Shown here one piece after another: positions 27,690 through 37,378 of a DNA stretch of 64,000 bases. This DNA comes from Catenulispora rubra (GTDB lineage: Bacteria; Actinomycetota; Actinomycetes; Streptomycetales; Catenulisporaceae). A program made the translations under genes and the position numbers. The DNA lies in the NCBI RefSeq assembly GCF_015356825.1, contig NZ_JAACYW010000002.1:62001-126000 (forward strand). Direction: 5' to 3'. Under the pieces are notes generated by a model. The model saw nothing but the letters and a program-made list of their open reading frames with translations. It searched no databases and was not told the DNA's origin. The first letter of the stretch is position 1, and every line of letters begins with the position of its first letter.

Positions 27690-28568
27690 TTACGACGTAC
27701 GGGACCGAACCACGGCGACCGGGCAGCAGGCACGTCGCAGCACGGCCCGGCTCACCGATCCCAGCAGCGCCGCCCGCACGCTGCCCCGGCCTCGGGACCC
27801 GACCACGACCAAAGCCGCGCCGGCGGACTCGGCGACCAGTACGTCCTGGGCGGGACCTTGGACCAGTCGCAGGTCGACGCGCACTTTCCGGTGCTGGAGG
27901 TGGGACTGGGCGACCACGGCCTGGAACGTCCGCCACGCGGCGGCTTCGGCGCCGGACTGGGCCTCGCGCGACGCAGAGAGACCGGCGACTACCTGCGGAC
28001 TCCAGGCGTGGACCGCGGTGACGTCCACGCCACGCTGGACGGCGGCACGCACCGCGAACTCGATGGCGCGTCCGGACGATGGCGTGCCATCGACGCCGAC
28101 CACCACGCGGGCGGGCGAGCCGCCCGGCGCCAGGGGGCGCATCGGGTGGACCACAACGACCGGGCAGTCGGCATGCATGGCGACCCGGGCGCCGAGCGAG
28201 CCCGCTACCATGCCACGGGCCCCGCCCAGCGCCCGTCCGCCGATGACCAGAAGCTCCGCGTCACGGCACTGGGCCAGCATCGCAGGTGCTCGTGTGCCCT
28301 CGACCAGGCGGGTGCTCACCTCGATATCGGACGCTACGCACCGTGCTCGAGCCGCCGCGTGCTCGACCAGCGCGGCCGCCACCGCAGCGCTGGCGTCGTC
28401 GTACGGCAGCGGCACTTCGCTGACCATGGCCCATGAGGACATGGTCGAGTACGCGTGCAGGACGCATAGTGGAAGCCGGCAGGCTGCGGCCTCCGCGGCG
28501 GCCCAGTCCAGGGCGTCGCGGCCCGAATCGGAGGCGTCCACCCCGACGACGATCGGACGCCGGTACAT
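27690..28568 (-). CDS. Tandem universal stress protein (UspA x2)
   Basis: This 292-residue protein has two Usp domains. Domain 1 begins PIVVGVDASDSGRDALDWAA and ends with GGRALGGARGMVAGSLGARVAMHADCPVVVV, the G-x2-G-x9-G-S ATP-binding pattern. Domain 2 begins RVVVGVDGTPSSGRAIEFA and ends GSRGRGSVRAALLGSVSRAVLRRACCPVAVV. Two-domain ATP-binding Usps of this size are typical of actinobacteria and of dormancy or hypoxia regulons. The ATG lies 6 bp after the aceE stop, so it is the second gene of the aceE operon. Confidence 0.93.
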   Translation of the reverse strand: MYRRPIVVGVDASDSGRDALDWAAAEAAACRLPLCVLHAYSTMSSWAMVSEVPLPYDDASAAVAAALVEHAAARARCVASDIEVSTRLVEGTRAPAMLAQCRDAELLVIGGRALGGARGMVAGSLGARVAMHADCPVVVVHPMRPLAPGGSPARVVVGVDGTPSSGRAIEFAVRAAVQRGVDVTAVHAWSPQVVAGLSASREAQSGAEAAAWRTFQAVVAQSHLQHRKVRVDLRLVQGPAQDVLVAESAGAALVVVGSRGRGSVRAALLGSVSRAVLRRACCPVAVVRSRTS

Positions 28569-28574
28569 GACGTG

Positions 28575-31349
28575 TCACCGGCTTCCGTTGACCGGGCTCG
28601 TGTCGAGCGTTGCCGTGGCTGCCTCGGCTTGGTCGTCGCCGCCGTCGAGCCGGTACTTCTCGGCAGCGCGGGCCGCCGCGGTCCGATGCGACTCACCGCG
28701 GTCGGCCAGTTCACGCAGCACCCGCACCACGATCGACGGAGCGTCGACCCCGAAGTGCCGCCGCAGTGCCGGGCGGGTGTCGGACAGGCCGAACCCGTCG
28801 GTGCCCAGCGAGCACCACGGACCTGGCACGAACGGGGCGATCTGGTCCGGTACGGCCCGCATCCAGTCCGACACGGCCACCACCGGCCCCGGCGCTTCCC
28901 GCAGCCGCTCGGTGACGAACGGGACCCGGCGGGGTTCGGCAGGATGTGCGAAGGACCACGCCTGCGCGGCGAGGGCGTCGCGGCGCAGCCGCGTCCAGGA
29001 CGTGACCGACCACACGTCGGCGCTGACGCCCCAGTCCCGCTGCAGCAGACGCTGCGCCTGGAGTGCCCACGGCACCGCGATGCCGGAGGCCAGGATCTGC
29101 GCCTGCGGCCCGTAGCCGGCTTCGGCCGGAGAAATGCGATGCATCCCTGCCAGGATCCCCTCGACGTCGACGTCGTCGGGCTCGGCCGGCTGCACGATCG
29201 GCTCGTTGTAGACAGTGAGGTAGTAGAAGACGTTTTGGTCCTCGCCCGGGTGCGGTTCGCCGTACATCCGCCGCAGGCCGTCCCGGACGATGTGCCCGAG
29301 TTCGTACCCGTACGCCGCGTCGTAGGCGACGCAGGCCGGGTTCGTCGAGGCCAGCAACAGAGAGTGGCCGTCCTCGTGCTGCAGTCCCTCGCCGTTGAGG
29401 GTGGTCCGTCCGGCGGTCGCGCCGATCAGGAACCCACGGGTCATCTGGTCCGCCGCGGCCCACAGCCCGTCCCCGGTGCGTTGGAAGCCGAACATCGAGT
29501 AGAAGATATAGACCGGGATCATTGGCTCGCCGTGCGTGGCGTACGACGTTCCCGCTGCCGTCCACGACGCCACCGAGCCGGCCTCGGTGATGCCCTCGTG
29601 CAGCAGCACCCCGGTGGTCGACTCCTGATAGCTCAGCATCTGCTCCCGGTCGACCGACAGGTAGTTCTGTCCCTGCGGAGAGTAGATCTTCTTGGACGGG
29701 AACAACGCGTCCAGGCCGAAGGTGCGCGCCTCGTCCGGGATGATCGGCACGAACCGGTCGCCGATCCCGGGATCCTTCATCAGATCCTTGAGCAGCCGGA
29801 CGAACGCCATCGTCGTGGCCACCTCCTGGCGTCCCGATCCGCGCCGGGCGACCGCGTACGCGGACTCGTCGGGCAGACTCACAGCCTTGGCCCGTACCGT
29901 GCGGAACGGGGCGTACCCGCCCAGTGCGCGGCGGCGGTCGTGCAGGTAGTCCAGCTCCGAGGGATCACGGGGCAGGTAGTAGGGCGGCAGCTTCTCCTCC
30001 AAGGCCGAGTCGGGGATATCCAGGCAGAGCCGGTCGCGGAACCCCTTCAGATCCTCCACGGTCAGCTTCTTCATCTGGTGGGTCGAGTTGCGGCCCTCGA
30101 AGTGCGGGCCGAGCCCCCAGCCCTTGACGGTCTGGGCGAGGATCACCGTGGGCGCGCCGGTGTGCTCGACGGCGGCCCGGTAGGCGGCGTAGAGCTTGCG
30201 GTCGTCGTGCCCGCCGCGCCTGAGGCCCCGCACCTGCTCGTCGGACAGATCTACGACCATGGCGGCCGTGCGCGGATCGCGTCCGAAGAAGTGCTCACGC
30301 ACGAATGCGCCGGACTCGGCCGCGTAGGTCTGGAAGTCCCCGTCGGTGGTGGTGTTCATCAGGTTCAGCAGCGCGCCGTCGGAGTCGGCGGCCAACAACG
30401 GATCCCACTGCCGGCCCCAGATCACCTTGATGACGTTCCAGCCGGCACCCCGGAAGAACGACTCCAACTCCTGGATGATCTTCCCGTTGCCGCGCACCGG
30501 GCCGTCGAGCCGCTGCAGGTTGCAGTTGACGACGAAGGTCAGGTTGTCCAGTCCCTCCCGGGCCGCGACGCCGATCGCGCCGAGGGACTCCGTCTCGTCC
30601 ATCTCGCCGTCCCCGAGGAACGCCCATACCCGCTGACCGCTGGTGTCGCGGATCCCGCGCGCGTGCAGGTAGCGGTTGAAACGGGCCTGGTAGATCGCGT
30701 TCAGCGGCCCGAGGCCCATGGACACGGTCGGGAACTCCCAAAACGCCGGCATGAGTCGCGGGTGGGGATAGGCGGGCAGTCCGCCCCCGAGGCCGCGGTG
30801 GGACACCTCCTGGCGGAACCCGTCCAGCTGATCCTCCGTCAACCGCCCTTCTAGGAACGCCCGCGCGTAGATGCCGGGCGAGGCGTGCCCCTGGAAGAAG
30901 ATCTGGTCGCCGCCGCCGACGGCGTCACGGCCGTGGAAGAAGTGGTTGAAACCGACCTCGTACAACGAGGCCGCCGAGGCGTAGGTGGATATGTGCCCGC
31001 CGACTCCGACCCCGGGCCGCTGCGCGCGATGAACCATGATCGCCGCGTTCCAGCGAATGGCGGCCCGGATACGCCGCTCAAGGTGCTCGTTACCGGGGAA
31101 GGGCGGCTCGGTCTCCGGCGGGATGGTGTTGATGTAGTCGGTGCTGTTCAGGTCCGCGATGCCTACCTGCCGCTCACGCGCCCTCTGCAACAGACTCAGC
31201 AGCAGATACCGCGCCCGCCCCGCGCCCTCGACGTCGACCGCCCCGTCCAAGGACTCCAACCACTCCGAAGTCTCGACCGGGTCCAGATCCAGAAGTTGGC
31301 TGGCGAGCCGGGCACCGGCCACCGGACGATCATGCGTTCCTGACGACAT
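28575..31349 (-). CDS. aceE: Pyruvate dehydrogenase E1 component, homodimeric type
   Basis: This 924-residue thiamine-diphosphate enzyme decarboxylates pyruvate and acetylates the E2 lipoyl arm. It begins [20 protein letters not shown]; the preceding open codons lack coding character and GGGAGC precedes ATG 31349. Motifs include [22 protein letters not shown], the ThDP region [36 protein letters not shown], and QAEIDLE-type [12 protein letters not shown] in the pyrimidine domain. Length and order match AceE. No aceF or lpd is adjacent. A MarR-type operator lies 199 bp upstream, and usp follows 6 bp downstream. Confidence 0.95.
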   Translation of the reverse strand: MSSGTHDRPVAGARLASQLLDLDPVETSEWLESLDGAVDVEGAGRARYLLLSLLQRARERQVGIADLNSTDYINTIPPETEPPFPGNEHLERRIRAAIRWNAAIMVHRAQRPGVGVGGHISTYASAASLYEVGFNHFFHGRDAVGGGDQIFFQGHASPGIYARAFLEGRLTEDQLDGFRQEVSHRGLGGGLPAYPHPRLMPAFWEFPTVSMGLGPLNAIYQARFNRYLHARGIRDTSGQRVWAFLGDGEMDETESLGAIGVAAREGLDNLTFVVNCNLQRLDGPVRGNGKIIQELESFFRGAGWNVIKVIWGRQWDPLLAADSDGALLNLMNTTTDGDFQTYAAESGAFVREHFFGRDPRTAAMVVDLSDEQVRGLRRGGHDDRKLYAAYRAAVEHTGAPTVILAQTVKGWGLGPHFEGRNSTHQMKKLTVEDLKGFRDRLCLDIPDSALEEKLPPYYLPRDPSELDYLHDRRRALGGYAPFRTVRAKAVSLPDESAYAVARRGSGRQEVATTMAFVRLLKDLMKDPGIGDRFVPIIPDEARTFGLDALFPSKKIYSPQGQNYLSVDREQMLSYQESTTGVLLHEGITEAGSVASWTAAGTSYATHGEPMIPVYIFYSMFGFQRTGDGLWAAADQMTRGFLIGATAGRTTLNGEGLQHEDGHSLLLASTNPACVAYDAAYGYELGHIVRDGLRRMYGEPHPGEDQNVFYYLTVYNEPIVQPAEPDDVDVEGILAGMHRISPAEAGYGPQAQILASGIAVPWALQAQRLLQRDWGVSADVWSVTSWTRLRRDALAAQAWSFAHPAEPRRVPFVTERLREAPGPVVAVSDWMRAVPDQIAPFVPGPWCSLGTDGFGLSDTRPALRRHFGVDAPSIVVRVLRELADRGESHRTAAARAAEKYRLDGGDDQAEAATATLDTSPVNGSR

Positions 31350-31547
31350 AGCGTGCTCCCTGTGCTGGTGCCACGCTGCTCTCGCCATCGAGCCGCGGAT
31401 CGGACTGCGGCCCACGGGCTCCGGCGCGATCAGGTGCGTCCCGGCCGAGCCGGGCCGAGCAACACGTGGCGACTTCGACTCCGACCTCTGTCTGGGTCGC
31501 GGTGCGCGACCGGTCGATGATCCGCATTCCAAGGACTTGGTCGCACA

Positions 31548-31566
31548 TATATCGTATCACGATATA
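31548..31566. promoter_or_regulatory. 19-bp palindromic operator upstream of aceE
   Basis: TATATCG-TATCA-CGATATA is the exact reverse complement of the site before marR (25310-25328). It lies about 200 bp before the aceE start in the only intergenic region available for the aceE-usp promoter. Two identical 19-mers of this composition in 6 kb are very unlikely by chance. It is the best evidence in the window for a regulon. Confidence 0.82.
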
Positions 31567-32289
31567 CTTTCGATTCGCCGATCCGGCGCGGGGCCGGCGC
31601 GACGCGTCAAGAGCTCACGGGTGCGCTTCAGGGTGGTCGTGGGCGGCGGAGCCGCCGTACGCATGCCGTACCGCGCAGCGGGACCGTGAGCCGGCCGAGG
31701 TGCATCTCGGTGACCTGATCGCCTCGGCGAGCTCAAAGCACGCGATCGATGCCGTGGCCGTCCTGCTGGCCGCTCACAAGCCACCGGGTGTGGTGAGATG
31801 AGGGACCTGTTTCACGGCCCGCGTGCTTGCGGCGCCAATGCCGCTTGTCCGCGCTGCTGTGGTGCTTCACGCGACGTGCTGTGCTTCAACCGGTCTCTGA
31901 AGACGAGCCGCACCCGAAGCGGTTCGTGGACCGGGAATTGTCCAGGCTCCGCCGCGAATCATCCCCCGGACTCCGGTGTCAATGACCTTCCACGCGGCTC
32001 CGGTTCCCGCGGATATCGATCCCCCCGGGTCCGGGTATTTCGGACCCACAAACGGAAACCGGGGCGTGAACCAGGGAACGACTCGAAACGCCAGCTCCGA
32101 CCTGCGGGTTCCTGCTTCTCGCCGTGGCGGGTTCACGCTGGTCTGGGACATGGCCGAACACCATCGCGGTTTCAACGGTCGCGCGTTGTGTGTTCCTTTC
32201 CGGCCGTCGAAGAACGACTCAAAGGGCCCGCGCTCCTGCTCGATGTCGTGCTGCGGCTGGCTTGCCGCCGGACTGCTGCCTGTCCGCGT
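31567..32289. other. Intergenic, nothing recognised
   Basis: This is about 720 bp between the aceE operator and a GNAT relic. Frames are open on both strands but lack start signals and family resemblance. It may hold worn 5' remains of the GNAT gene, although I could not trace them. Confidence 0.4.
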
Positions 32290-32628
32290 TCAGCGTCCAC
32301 GTTGATCTCGCCATCGCCCTGGCCGCATGCGGTGCTGTGCGGCGACCTGAAGCTGTCCGACGGTAGCGGCGAGGTCCTGTACTGGCTGCTGCCCGCAGCA
32401 CGTGGCCGCGGCGTCGCGGTCGCCGCGGCCCGGCGGATCAGCCAGTGGGCCTTCGACGACCTCGGGCTGCACCGTCTGCGGCTGTGTCACTCGGTCGCCA
32501 ACGACCCCTCCTGCCGGGTCGCCGTCAAGGCCGGATTCATCCTCGAAGGCACCATGCGCAGCGCTCTATTGCACGAAGACGGATGGCATGACCAGCACCT
32601 GCACGCGCTCATCGCGGACGACGGCTGA
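32290..32628 (+). pseudogene. RimJ/RimL-type GNAT acetyltransferase, 5'-broken
   Basis: The readable part is LSDGSGEVLYWLLPAARGRG (acetyl-CoA loop), VAVAAARRISQWAFDDLGLHRL, then CHSVANDPSCRVAVKAGFIL and EGTMRSALLHEDGWHDQHLH, the C-terminal half of a RimJ-like N-acetyltransferase. Just upstream a different frame reads FSVHVDLAIALA, which continues the fold, so there is a frameshift near 32320. No N-terminus was found. It probably modified a protein or small-molecule amine; it is now inactive. Confidence 0.7.
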
Positions 32629-32832
32629 TCATTGCCGTCCCTGGTCACCCGTCTCGCCTGCATGTCGAATTGATGATTCCTTCAATCGGGTACATGATGT
32701 CCACGCGGGCCCCGGGTCCGCCTCCCGACAGCTGAATGAGGGTGCCAGGTACCGGTGCCTCGCGGTCGGCCGTGCCTGTCGGGGGTGCGGTCGATGCTTC
32801 TAGGCGGTTCGAACAGCAGGACAAGGGTGGTC

Positions 32833-33039
32833 GTGGAAAAGACCGAACAGATCGCCGAGGTACTGATCGCGCGGGTCGAGGTGGCGCGGCGACGTCTGGC
32901 CGACGCCGCTGACACCGCCGATCTTGCGGGGGTCGCGTCGGCGTTGGACGAGTTGGAGACGGCGCACGGCCTGGCCCGCAAAGCCGGGATCACCGTCCCG
33001 CGACCTGCGACCGCCAAGGATGAGGAGTCGGAGAAGTGA
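32833..33039 (+). CDS. Small helical protein coupled to an ArsR-type regulator
   Basis: This 68-residue soluble helical protein begins with GTG 32833 (VEKTEQIAEVLIARVEVARRRLADAA) and ends with KDEESEK. AAGG lies 6 bp before the GTG. The last codon and stop overlap the next GTG start (GTGA), so it is translated with the ArsR-type regulator. No Cys or metal motif is visible. It may be a partner or modulator of that regulator; I do not recognise the family. Confidence 0.6.
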   Translation: MEKTEQIAEVLIARVEVARRRLADAADTADLAGVASALDELETAHGLARKAGITVPRPATAKDEESEK

Positions 33040-33395
33040 AGCCAGTCACGGTTCCGCTCTACCAGGCCAAGGCCGAGTTCTTCCGGATGCTCGGTCATCC
33101 GGTGCGCATCCGAGTACTGGAGCTGCTGTCCGACGGGCCCGTGCCGGTCCGCGAGTTGCTGGCCCAGATCGAGGTCGAACGCTCCAACCTGTCCCAGCAG
33201 TTGGGGGTGCTGCGTCGCTCGGGTATCGTCACCTCGGTACGTGAGTCGGACACCGTCGTGTATTCGCTGGCCGGCCCCGACGTGGTCGAGCTGCTGCGTT
33301 CGGCTCGTCGCATCCTCACCGAGTTGATTACCGAACAGCAGAACCTGCTGGCTGAGCTGCGCGAAGCCGATTCGACGACGGGTACCGACGCGTAA
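33036..33395 (+). CDS. ArsR-family winged-HTH regulator
   Basis: This 119-residue regulator reads VPLYQAKAEFFRMLGHPVRIRVLELLSDGPVPVRELLAQI, then ERSNLSQQLGVLRRSGIVTSVRESDTVVYSL, the classic ArsR fold. The metal-binding ELCVCDL-type cysteines are absent (no Cys at all), so it senses something other than thiophilic metals, or acts through oxidation-independent means. It starts at GTG 33036 overlapping the small upstream gene. In many actinobacteria such Cys-less ArsR genes sit beside SulP or rhodanese genes; none is here. Confidence 0.88.
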   Translation: MKPVTVPLYQAKAEFFRMLGHPVRIRVLELLSDGPVPVRELLAQIEVERSNLSQQLGVLRRSGIVTSVRESDTVVYSLAGPDVVELLRSARRILTELITEQQNLLAELREADSTTGTDA

Positions 33396-33451
33396 GCACA
33401 GGCGCCGCCGCCTGTGCCGCAGTGGAACGGACAGAGGAGGTTCCCGCCCCA

Positions 33452-34024
33452 CTGCTCCTGCCCGCAGATCGTGACCGGCCACGACTATGGCGAGGCCGCT
33501 GCCGACGGTCGCGTCGTCCCATCCCGTACCTTGTCATGGAGCCCCTTGCCGGCCGGACCTTGGCGAAGGTGCTTGCCGACGATGACCTGCCCACACCTGC
33601 GCTGGCGCTCGCCTGGGCTGTGCAGATGTGTGTCGCACTGGAGGCTGCTCACCGTGCGGATGTCGTGCATTGTGATATCAAGCCCGGCAATGAGATGGTC
33701 ACCGCGGATGGTGTCGTGAAGGTGCCGGACTTCGGCATCGCCCGATTCGTGGCAACGGAGTCGGCACAGGGGACGTTGGCGGCGACCGGCACTATCATCG
33801 GATCCCTTCCCTATACGTCCCCGGAGCAGGCGGACGGAAAGAAGGCCGATGCGCGCCGCGGTCTCTACTTCCTTGGCTGCCTCCTCTATACCCTGCTCAC
33901 AGGTCGGCCACCGTTCACCGGTGACTCCCCGGCCGCGGTGATAGCGCAACACCTACGAGCCGTGCCGCAACCTCCCAGTGCCGGGGCAGCACCTCCCGGC
34001 TCAGCTGGACATGCTTCTGAGTGA
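33452..34024 (+). pseudogene. Serine/threonine protein kinase relic
   Basis: The core of a Hanks-type kinase is readable: YLVMEPLAGRTLAKVL, ALEAAHRADVVHCDIKPGNEM (catalytic loop, with HCD for HRD), VPDFGIARF (DFG), YTSPEQADGKKADARRGLYFLGCLLYTLLTGRPPF (APE region). The upstream piece (QIVTGHDYGEAAADGRVV) is in another frame. The glycine loop and catalytic Lys are absent and no TM or sensor domain follows. Both ends are truncated, so the gene is dead. Confidence 0.8.
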
Positions 34025-34279
34025 CATGACCGCGAGCGTGCCCGTGTGCGGTCGGGTAGCTGGTCTGAGTACCGATGCCAGGGCGTCGATGAGGTGTCGA
34101 CAGCGTCGGCATTGATCAGCCCCGCCATACAGCCGACACGGGTCGGCGCCGGAGCCGACGAAACAGTGCCCGCCTCCGAAGCGGCGTCCCCACAACGGCG
34201 AACCCGGCGGCCGCGCCGCGGGTTGGTCAGGACACGGTTGTACTACTCGTTTGTCTGCTCGTGCTCGGAAGGCTCTGTT

Positions 34280-34301
34280 CGCCAGGCGTGTACGCCTGGC
34301 G
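34280..34301. repeat. Perfect 9-bp stem palindrome
   Basis: CGCCAGGCG-TGTA-CGCCTGGCG forms a 9-bp stem with a 4-nt loop. It lies 20 bp before a GGAGGTGAG ribosome-binding site, so it could be a terminator for upstream transcription or an operator/attenuator for the small frames that follow. No T-run is present. Confidence 0.6.
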
Positions 34302-34340
34302 CGCAGTCACTACTACGGAGGTGAGAATAATGGAAAGTCG

Positions 34341-34472
34341 GTGATCTACCACGGATTCCATCTCTCGATCGTCGAGATCCACATGTCGAACGTCTATTCG
34401 ACTACCGTGCGGGTGCCGTTGCCCGGCCGCCTGCCCGAACACGTGACGAGGTTGAGCGAACGATGGCCGTAG
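34341..34472 (+). CDS. Possible small protein, low support
   Basis: GGAGGTGAG precedes ATG 34330, which opens a 4-codon frame (MESR-stop). Its stop overlaps GTG 34341, which opens a 43-residue frame (MIYHGFHLSIVEIHMSNVYS...). This is followed by a 10-bp overlap with ATG 34463, which opens a 40-residue frame ending at 34585. The stacked overlaps and good first ribosome-binding site look like a mini-operon or leader-peptide arrangement, but no family is recognised and base composition is mixed. Confidence 0.22.
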   Translation: MIYHGFHLSIVEIHMSNVYSTTVRVPLPGRLPEHVTRLSERWP

Positions 34473-34581
34473 ACAGCGTCGCGGAAGCGCAGGCCGTCAT
34501 GGGCAGGCTCACCCTTTCTCACAAGCAGTTCTGTGCGGCGCGGCCAACCGATTCACAGACTTCTGCGATAGCCTGCGATTC

Positions 34582-34893
34582 CTAGCCCAGGCGCCTGGCT
34601 GTGGACTGACACAGGTCCGCATCAGGCCCCTGCTTCTTCCGGCACCGCCACTGTCCGGCCGCTTCATCCGAGCAGCATGCATCGGCGATCGGTGGGTTGG
34701 ATGTGCTGTGGAGTATCAGATTCAGTTGCGCGGCGTTCCACTCTTGATCGTTCATTCCGGGTACCAAGCGCCCGTCCGAGGACCAACTGCGTGCCAGGGA
34801 CTGAAAGATCGGCGTGTCGGACGTTTCGGAACCCGCAGTGTGATCAGTGTTCACGGTTTCCTGACGCGGCAACAGCTTGGCATTCATCGACAT
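34582..34893 (-). CDS. Hypothetical protein, weakly supported
   Basis: This 103-residue frame starts MSMNAKLLPRQETVNTDHTA. The middle SLARSWSSDGRLVPGMNDQEWNAAQ resembles a pattern seen in small actinobacterial proteins (RxWxxxGRxVPGxxDxEW), which is why I list it. The C-terminal part is Cys-rich (DACCSDEAAGQWRCRKKQ). There is no good ribosome-binding site and the frame continues open upstream to 35055. It could be a relic. Confidence 0.3.
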   Translation of the reverse strand: MSMNAKLLPRQETVNTDHTAGSETSDTPIFQSLARSWSSDGRLVPGMNDQEWNAAQLNLILHSTSNPPIADACCSDEAAGQWRCRKKQGPDADLCQSTARRLG

Positions 34894-35315
34894 GCCAGTC
34901 TCAACGCCGCTACTGCCGCGAAGGTCACTACAACCCTGGACGGCTATGCCGGACGGGTGACTTGTACAACGCTGCCGAGGTTGCCTGGCTGTGAGCGAGG
35001 GCGTAGCCCTCGATCTTCTTGTTCGATTTGTATGTTCCCTCGATGTCTCCTTCATACGAAGTCGCGTCCGGACCTCGGCAGCGACGGCACGAACCGGACA
35101 TGTATCAGGCTATTGAGTATGAAGAACGGCACCCGGGCGGCGCCGCCCACCGCGGTGGCAAGCCGGCGTTCGGCGGCACGCTTGCCCCGGCCGGGGAGAC
35201 GCACCGGCTCGGTGAGCGGGTTGGACTGATCGGATATGGGCGGGATCCCTTCTCACGGCTTTCCGGATCGGTTGCCGCGGGTCGCTCTTCCGGACCGGCT
35301 TGTAACGGTCGCTGT

Positions 35316-36220
35316 TCAGTAGGCGACGGAAACGGTGGTGAACTGGATGTCGGGGTCGTAGCCGAGCGCGAGGTCGCAGTACGCGTCGAGGTGGGCCTGC
35401 AGTTCCTGGGCGTAGGGCAGTAGATCCCGCATCCGGGTCATGGCGGTGACGGCCAGGATGGTGTCGTTCCAGGAGCCGCCGACCATGCCCCAGCGCACTT
35501 CCGAGGTAGCGCGGCAGGCTCGCCGGGTCGTGCAGCAGGCACCGGCGTCGTTCGAATTCGGTCTGGGCGCGGGCCTCACTGGCCTTCTCACGGGCGTCGT
35601 CGGCGTCGCTGCCGAACCGTCGGATCACGTTGGCCATGCCGTGCACCAGCAGTCCGAAGGCGAGATAGGTCAATGTGTTGCTGACGACTTTGCCGCGCTT
35701 CGCGCTGTGCCCCACCGCGGGATAGCTGACCGCGAGCTATCCGGCCGCAAGCAGACCTGCCTGCAGGGTGTGGGCCCGCGACCGGCAGGCGACCGCCGCA
35801 GCCACGGTGAAGTTCACGGTGAGAGCTGGCGCTCACCCCGCCCACGTGGCTACGCGCTCGTCAACGGATACGTACGGTGGCTCGGCCAGGAAACAGGTCA
35901 GGCCCAGCGCGGTCTCGGTGACGGCCCACCGCAGGCTGATACAGTCACGGCGCCTGATGATGCAGGCAATAACGATGACCGATTCCACCGCCACCAGGTC
36001 GAGCAGCATGGCGCTGAGCAGGGGCCGCGACGAACGGGTGAAGGCGTCGGGGGCCGCGAGCGGGATCAGGGTGCCGCCACCCGACCACGGTTGCGATGAC
36101 CGCGATCTCGGCTCCGTTGCGCGTCGTCGGCAGGATGCCGCTACCCGATCGCGACGACCCCAGGGCGACGCGGTACCATGCTGGATCGCGCGGTTCCGCC
36201 ACTTCGCCTTCCTGGCCCAC
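35316..36220 (-). pseudogene. Sensor histidine kinase relic
   Basis: Pieces in three frames give, in order, a membrane region (GAEIAVIATVVGW; LLSAMLLDLVAVESVIVIACI; LGLTCFLAEPPYVSVDERVATW), a further span with VVSNTLTYLAFGLLVHGMAN, a linker helix REKASEARAQTEFERRRCLLHD, and WNDTILAVTAMTRM to the end. The LLHD helix recalls the dimerisation helix of the kinase at 2-625. The ATP-binding domain and the partner regulator are missing. At least three frameshifts are needed, so the gene is dead. Confidence 0.55.
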
Positions 36221-36323
36221 GGGTCCTGCCTGGAGTACATGTCTGCCGAACGTTTCGACGTCCAGGTGCTGCTGGCCGGCGACGTGTGGGGGCTGGGTGT
36301 CACGTTGTACAGCAGTGTCGGTG

Positions 36324-36725
36324 ATGGGCTTGGCGGCCTGGGTGCTGACCGCGAGTCTGGGCGGCTACCTGGCAACTGTCTGGTTGCGTCACGGCGGGCT
36401 GCAGCAGCGGCGGGCCGGGGTGACCCGGCTGCCCATGTGGCTGGTGACCGGACATGCGGTGCTGGCAGTGACTGGTCTGGGCGCCTGGATCGACTATCTG
36501 CTCAGCGGGACGCTCCCGGCAGCCTGGGCGGCCTGCGCGATCATCGTGTTGGTCGCAGGTCTGGGCTTCACCATGCTGTTGCGCTGGCGGCCCAGCCACG
36601 GTCGCCATGCGCATACCGAAACCACAGCCGAGCAGCATTTCCCGCTCGCCGCCGTCGTCGCTCACGGTATGTTCGCGGCGGTGACGATTCTCCTGGTGCT
36701 CCTTGCCGCGGAGGGTAAGCCCTGA
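36324..36725 (+). CDS. Four-TM membrane protein
   Basis: This 133-residue protein has four hydrophobic spans: MGLAAWVLTASLGGYLATVW, MWLVTGHAVLAVTGLGAWI, WAACAIIVLVAGLGFTMLL and FPLAAVVAHGMFAAVTILLVLLAA. Conserved His residues lie in or near spans 2 and 4 (TGHAV; VAHG), a pattern that could bind haem or a metal. The start is uncertain: ATG 36324 lacks a clear ribosome-binding site, and an upstream frame (MSAERFDVQVLLAG from 36240) may be the shifted true N-terminus. It is a paralogue of the broken gene at 22650-23000. Function unknown. Confidence 0.6.
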   Translation: MGLAAWVLTASLGGYLATVWLRHGGLQQRRAGVTRLPMWLVTGHAVLAVTGLGAWIDYLLSGTLPAAWAACAIIVLVAGLGFTMLLRWRPSHGRHAHTETTAEQHFPLAAVVAHGMFAAVTILLVLLAAEGKP

Positions 36726-37303
36726 CCTGCCGAAAATGGCAGGCGACGTCGCAGGGCATCCCTACCGGCGCGGCCACCCTCGTGGCTTCGCGGATGGCGC
36801 AGACGCGGTGGGCCGCGGAGCGGGGAACCGTCTGGCCGGCCGGGACCAGGTCGGTGCGGCGGTTCAGCCGAGGGCTGATGACGGCCGGCTGCCCCGTCAA
36901 CAAGGCGACGGCGGCCCCGCTGGAGCCGCTGGCGCTCGCCATGACCGTCCGACCGGCGTCCGAGCCGGCGCATGCTGATCGTCGGGGTGCGGTATCGGGT
37001 CCGGACCGGGCTGCTCCAACGTGACCTCCTAGAGGAGTACGGGTCGCGGCAGACGGCCTGTAGCGTGTTCCCGCGTCGGGGTACGTCAGGACACTGATGC
37101 TCGCCGAGTTCGAGGCGGCTGGAGCCCGGTGACATCCGATGGCGAGGTCCGCTCCGGTCGGCGGCATTGCGTGATCCGCGCCACGACAAGCTGCGCCGTG
37201 CCGTGGATCGGGAGATCGACCGGCTCGATCCCGGCCCGCCGCCGGTACCGCACACGCAGCGGCGAGTCATGAGCGGGGGCCGCAAAAGTGGAGTCTTCCG
37301 TGC
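36726..37303. other. Intergenic, nothing recognised
   Basis: This is 578 bp with open frames on both strands but no start signals or recognisable domains. It contains the upstream region of the flavohaemoglobin gene, where an NsrR-type site would be expected; I could not define one by eye. Confidence 0.45.
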
Positions 37304-37378
37304 ATGTTAACGTCGAAACCGGCCACTGATCCGAGATCATCCGGCGTCGGCCACGCCCCCGCACCTGCTGGAGTCACC

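Noticed and set aside
25567..27936. 789-codon open frame on the minus strand across the aconitase gene
   Set aside because: It is the antisense shadow of a well-supported plus-strand aconitase with all motifs; high G+C makes long antisense frames common.
28572..30854. 760-codon open frame on the plus strand across aceE
   Set aside because: Shadow of pyruvate dehydrogenase E1; no domains, low-complexity composition.
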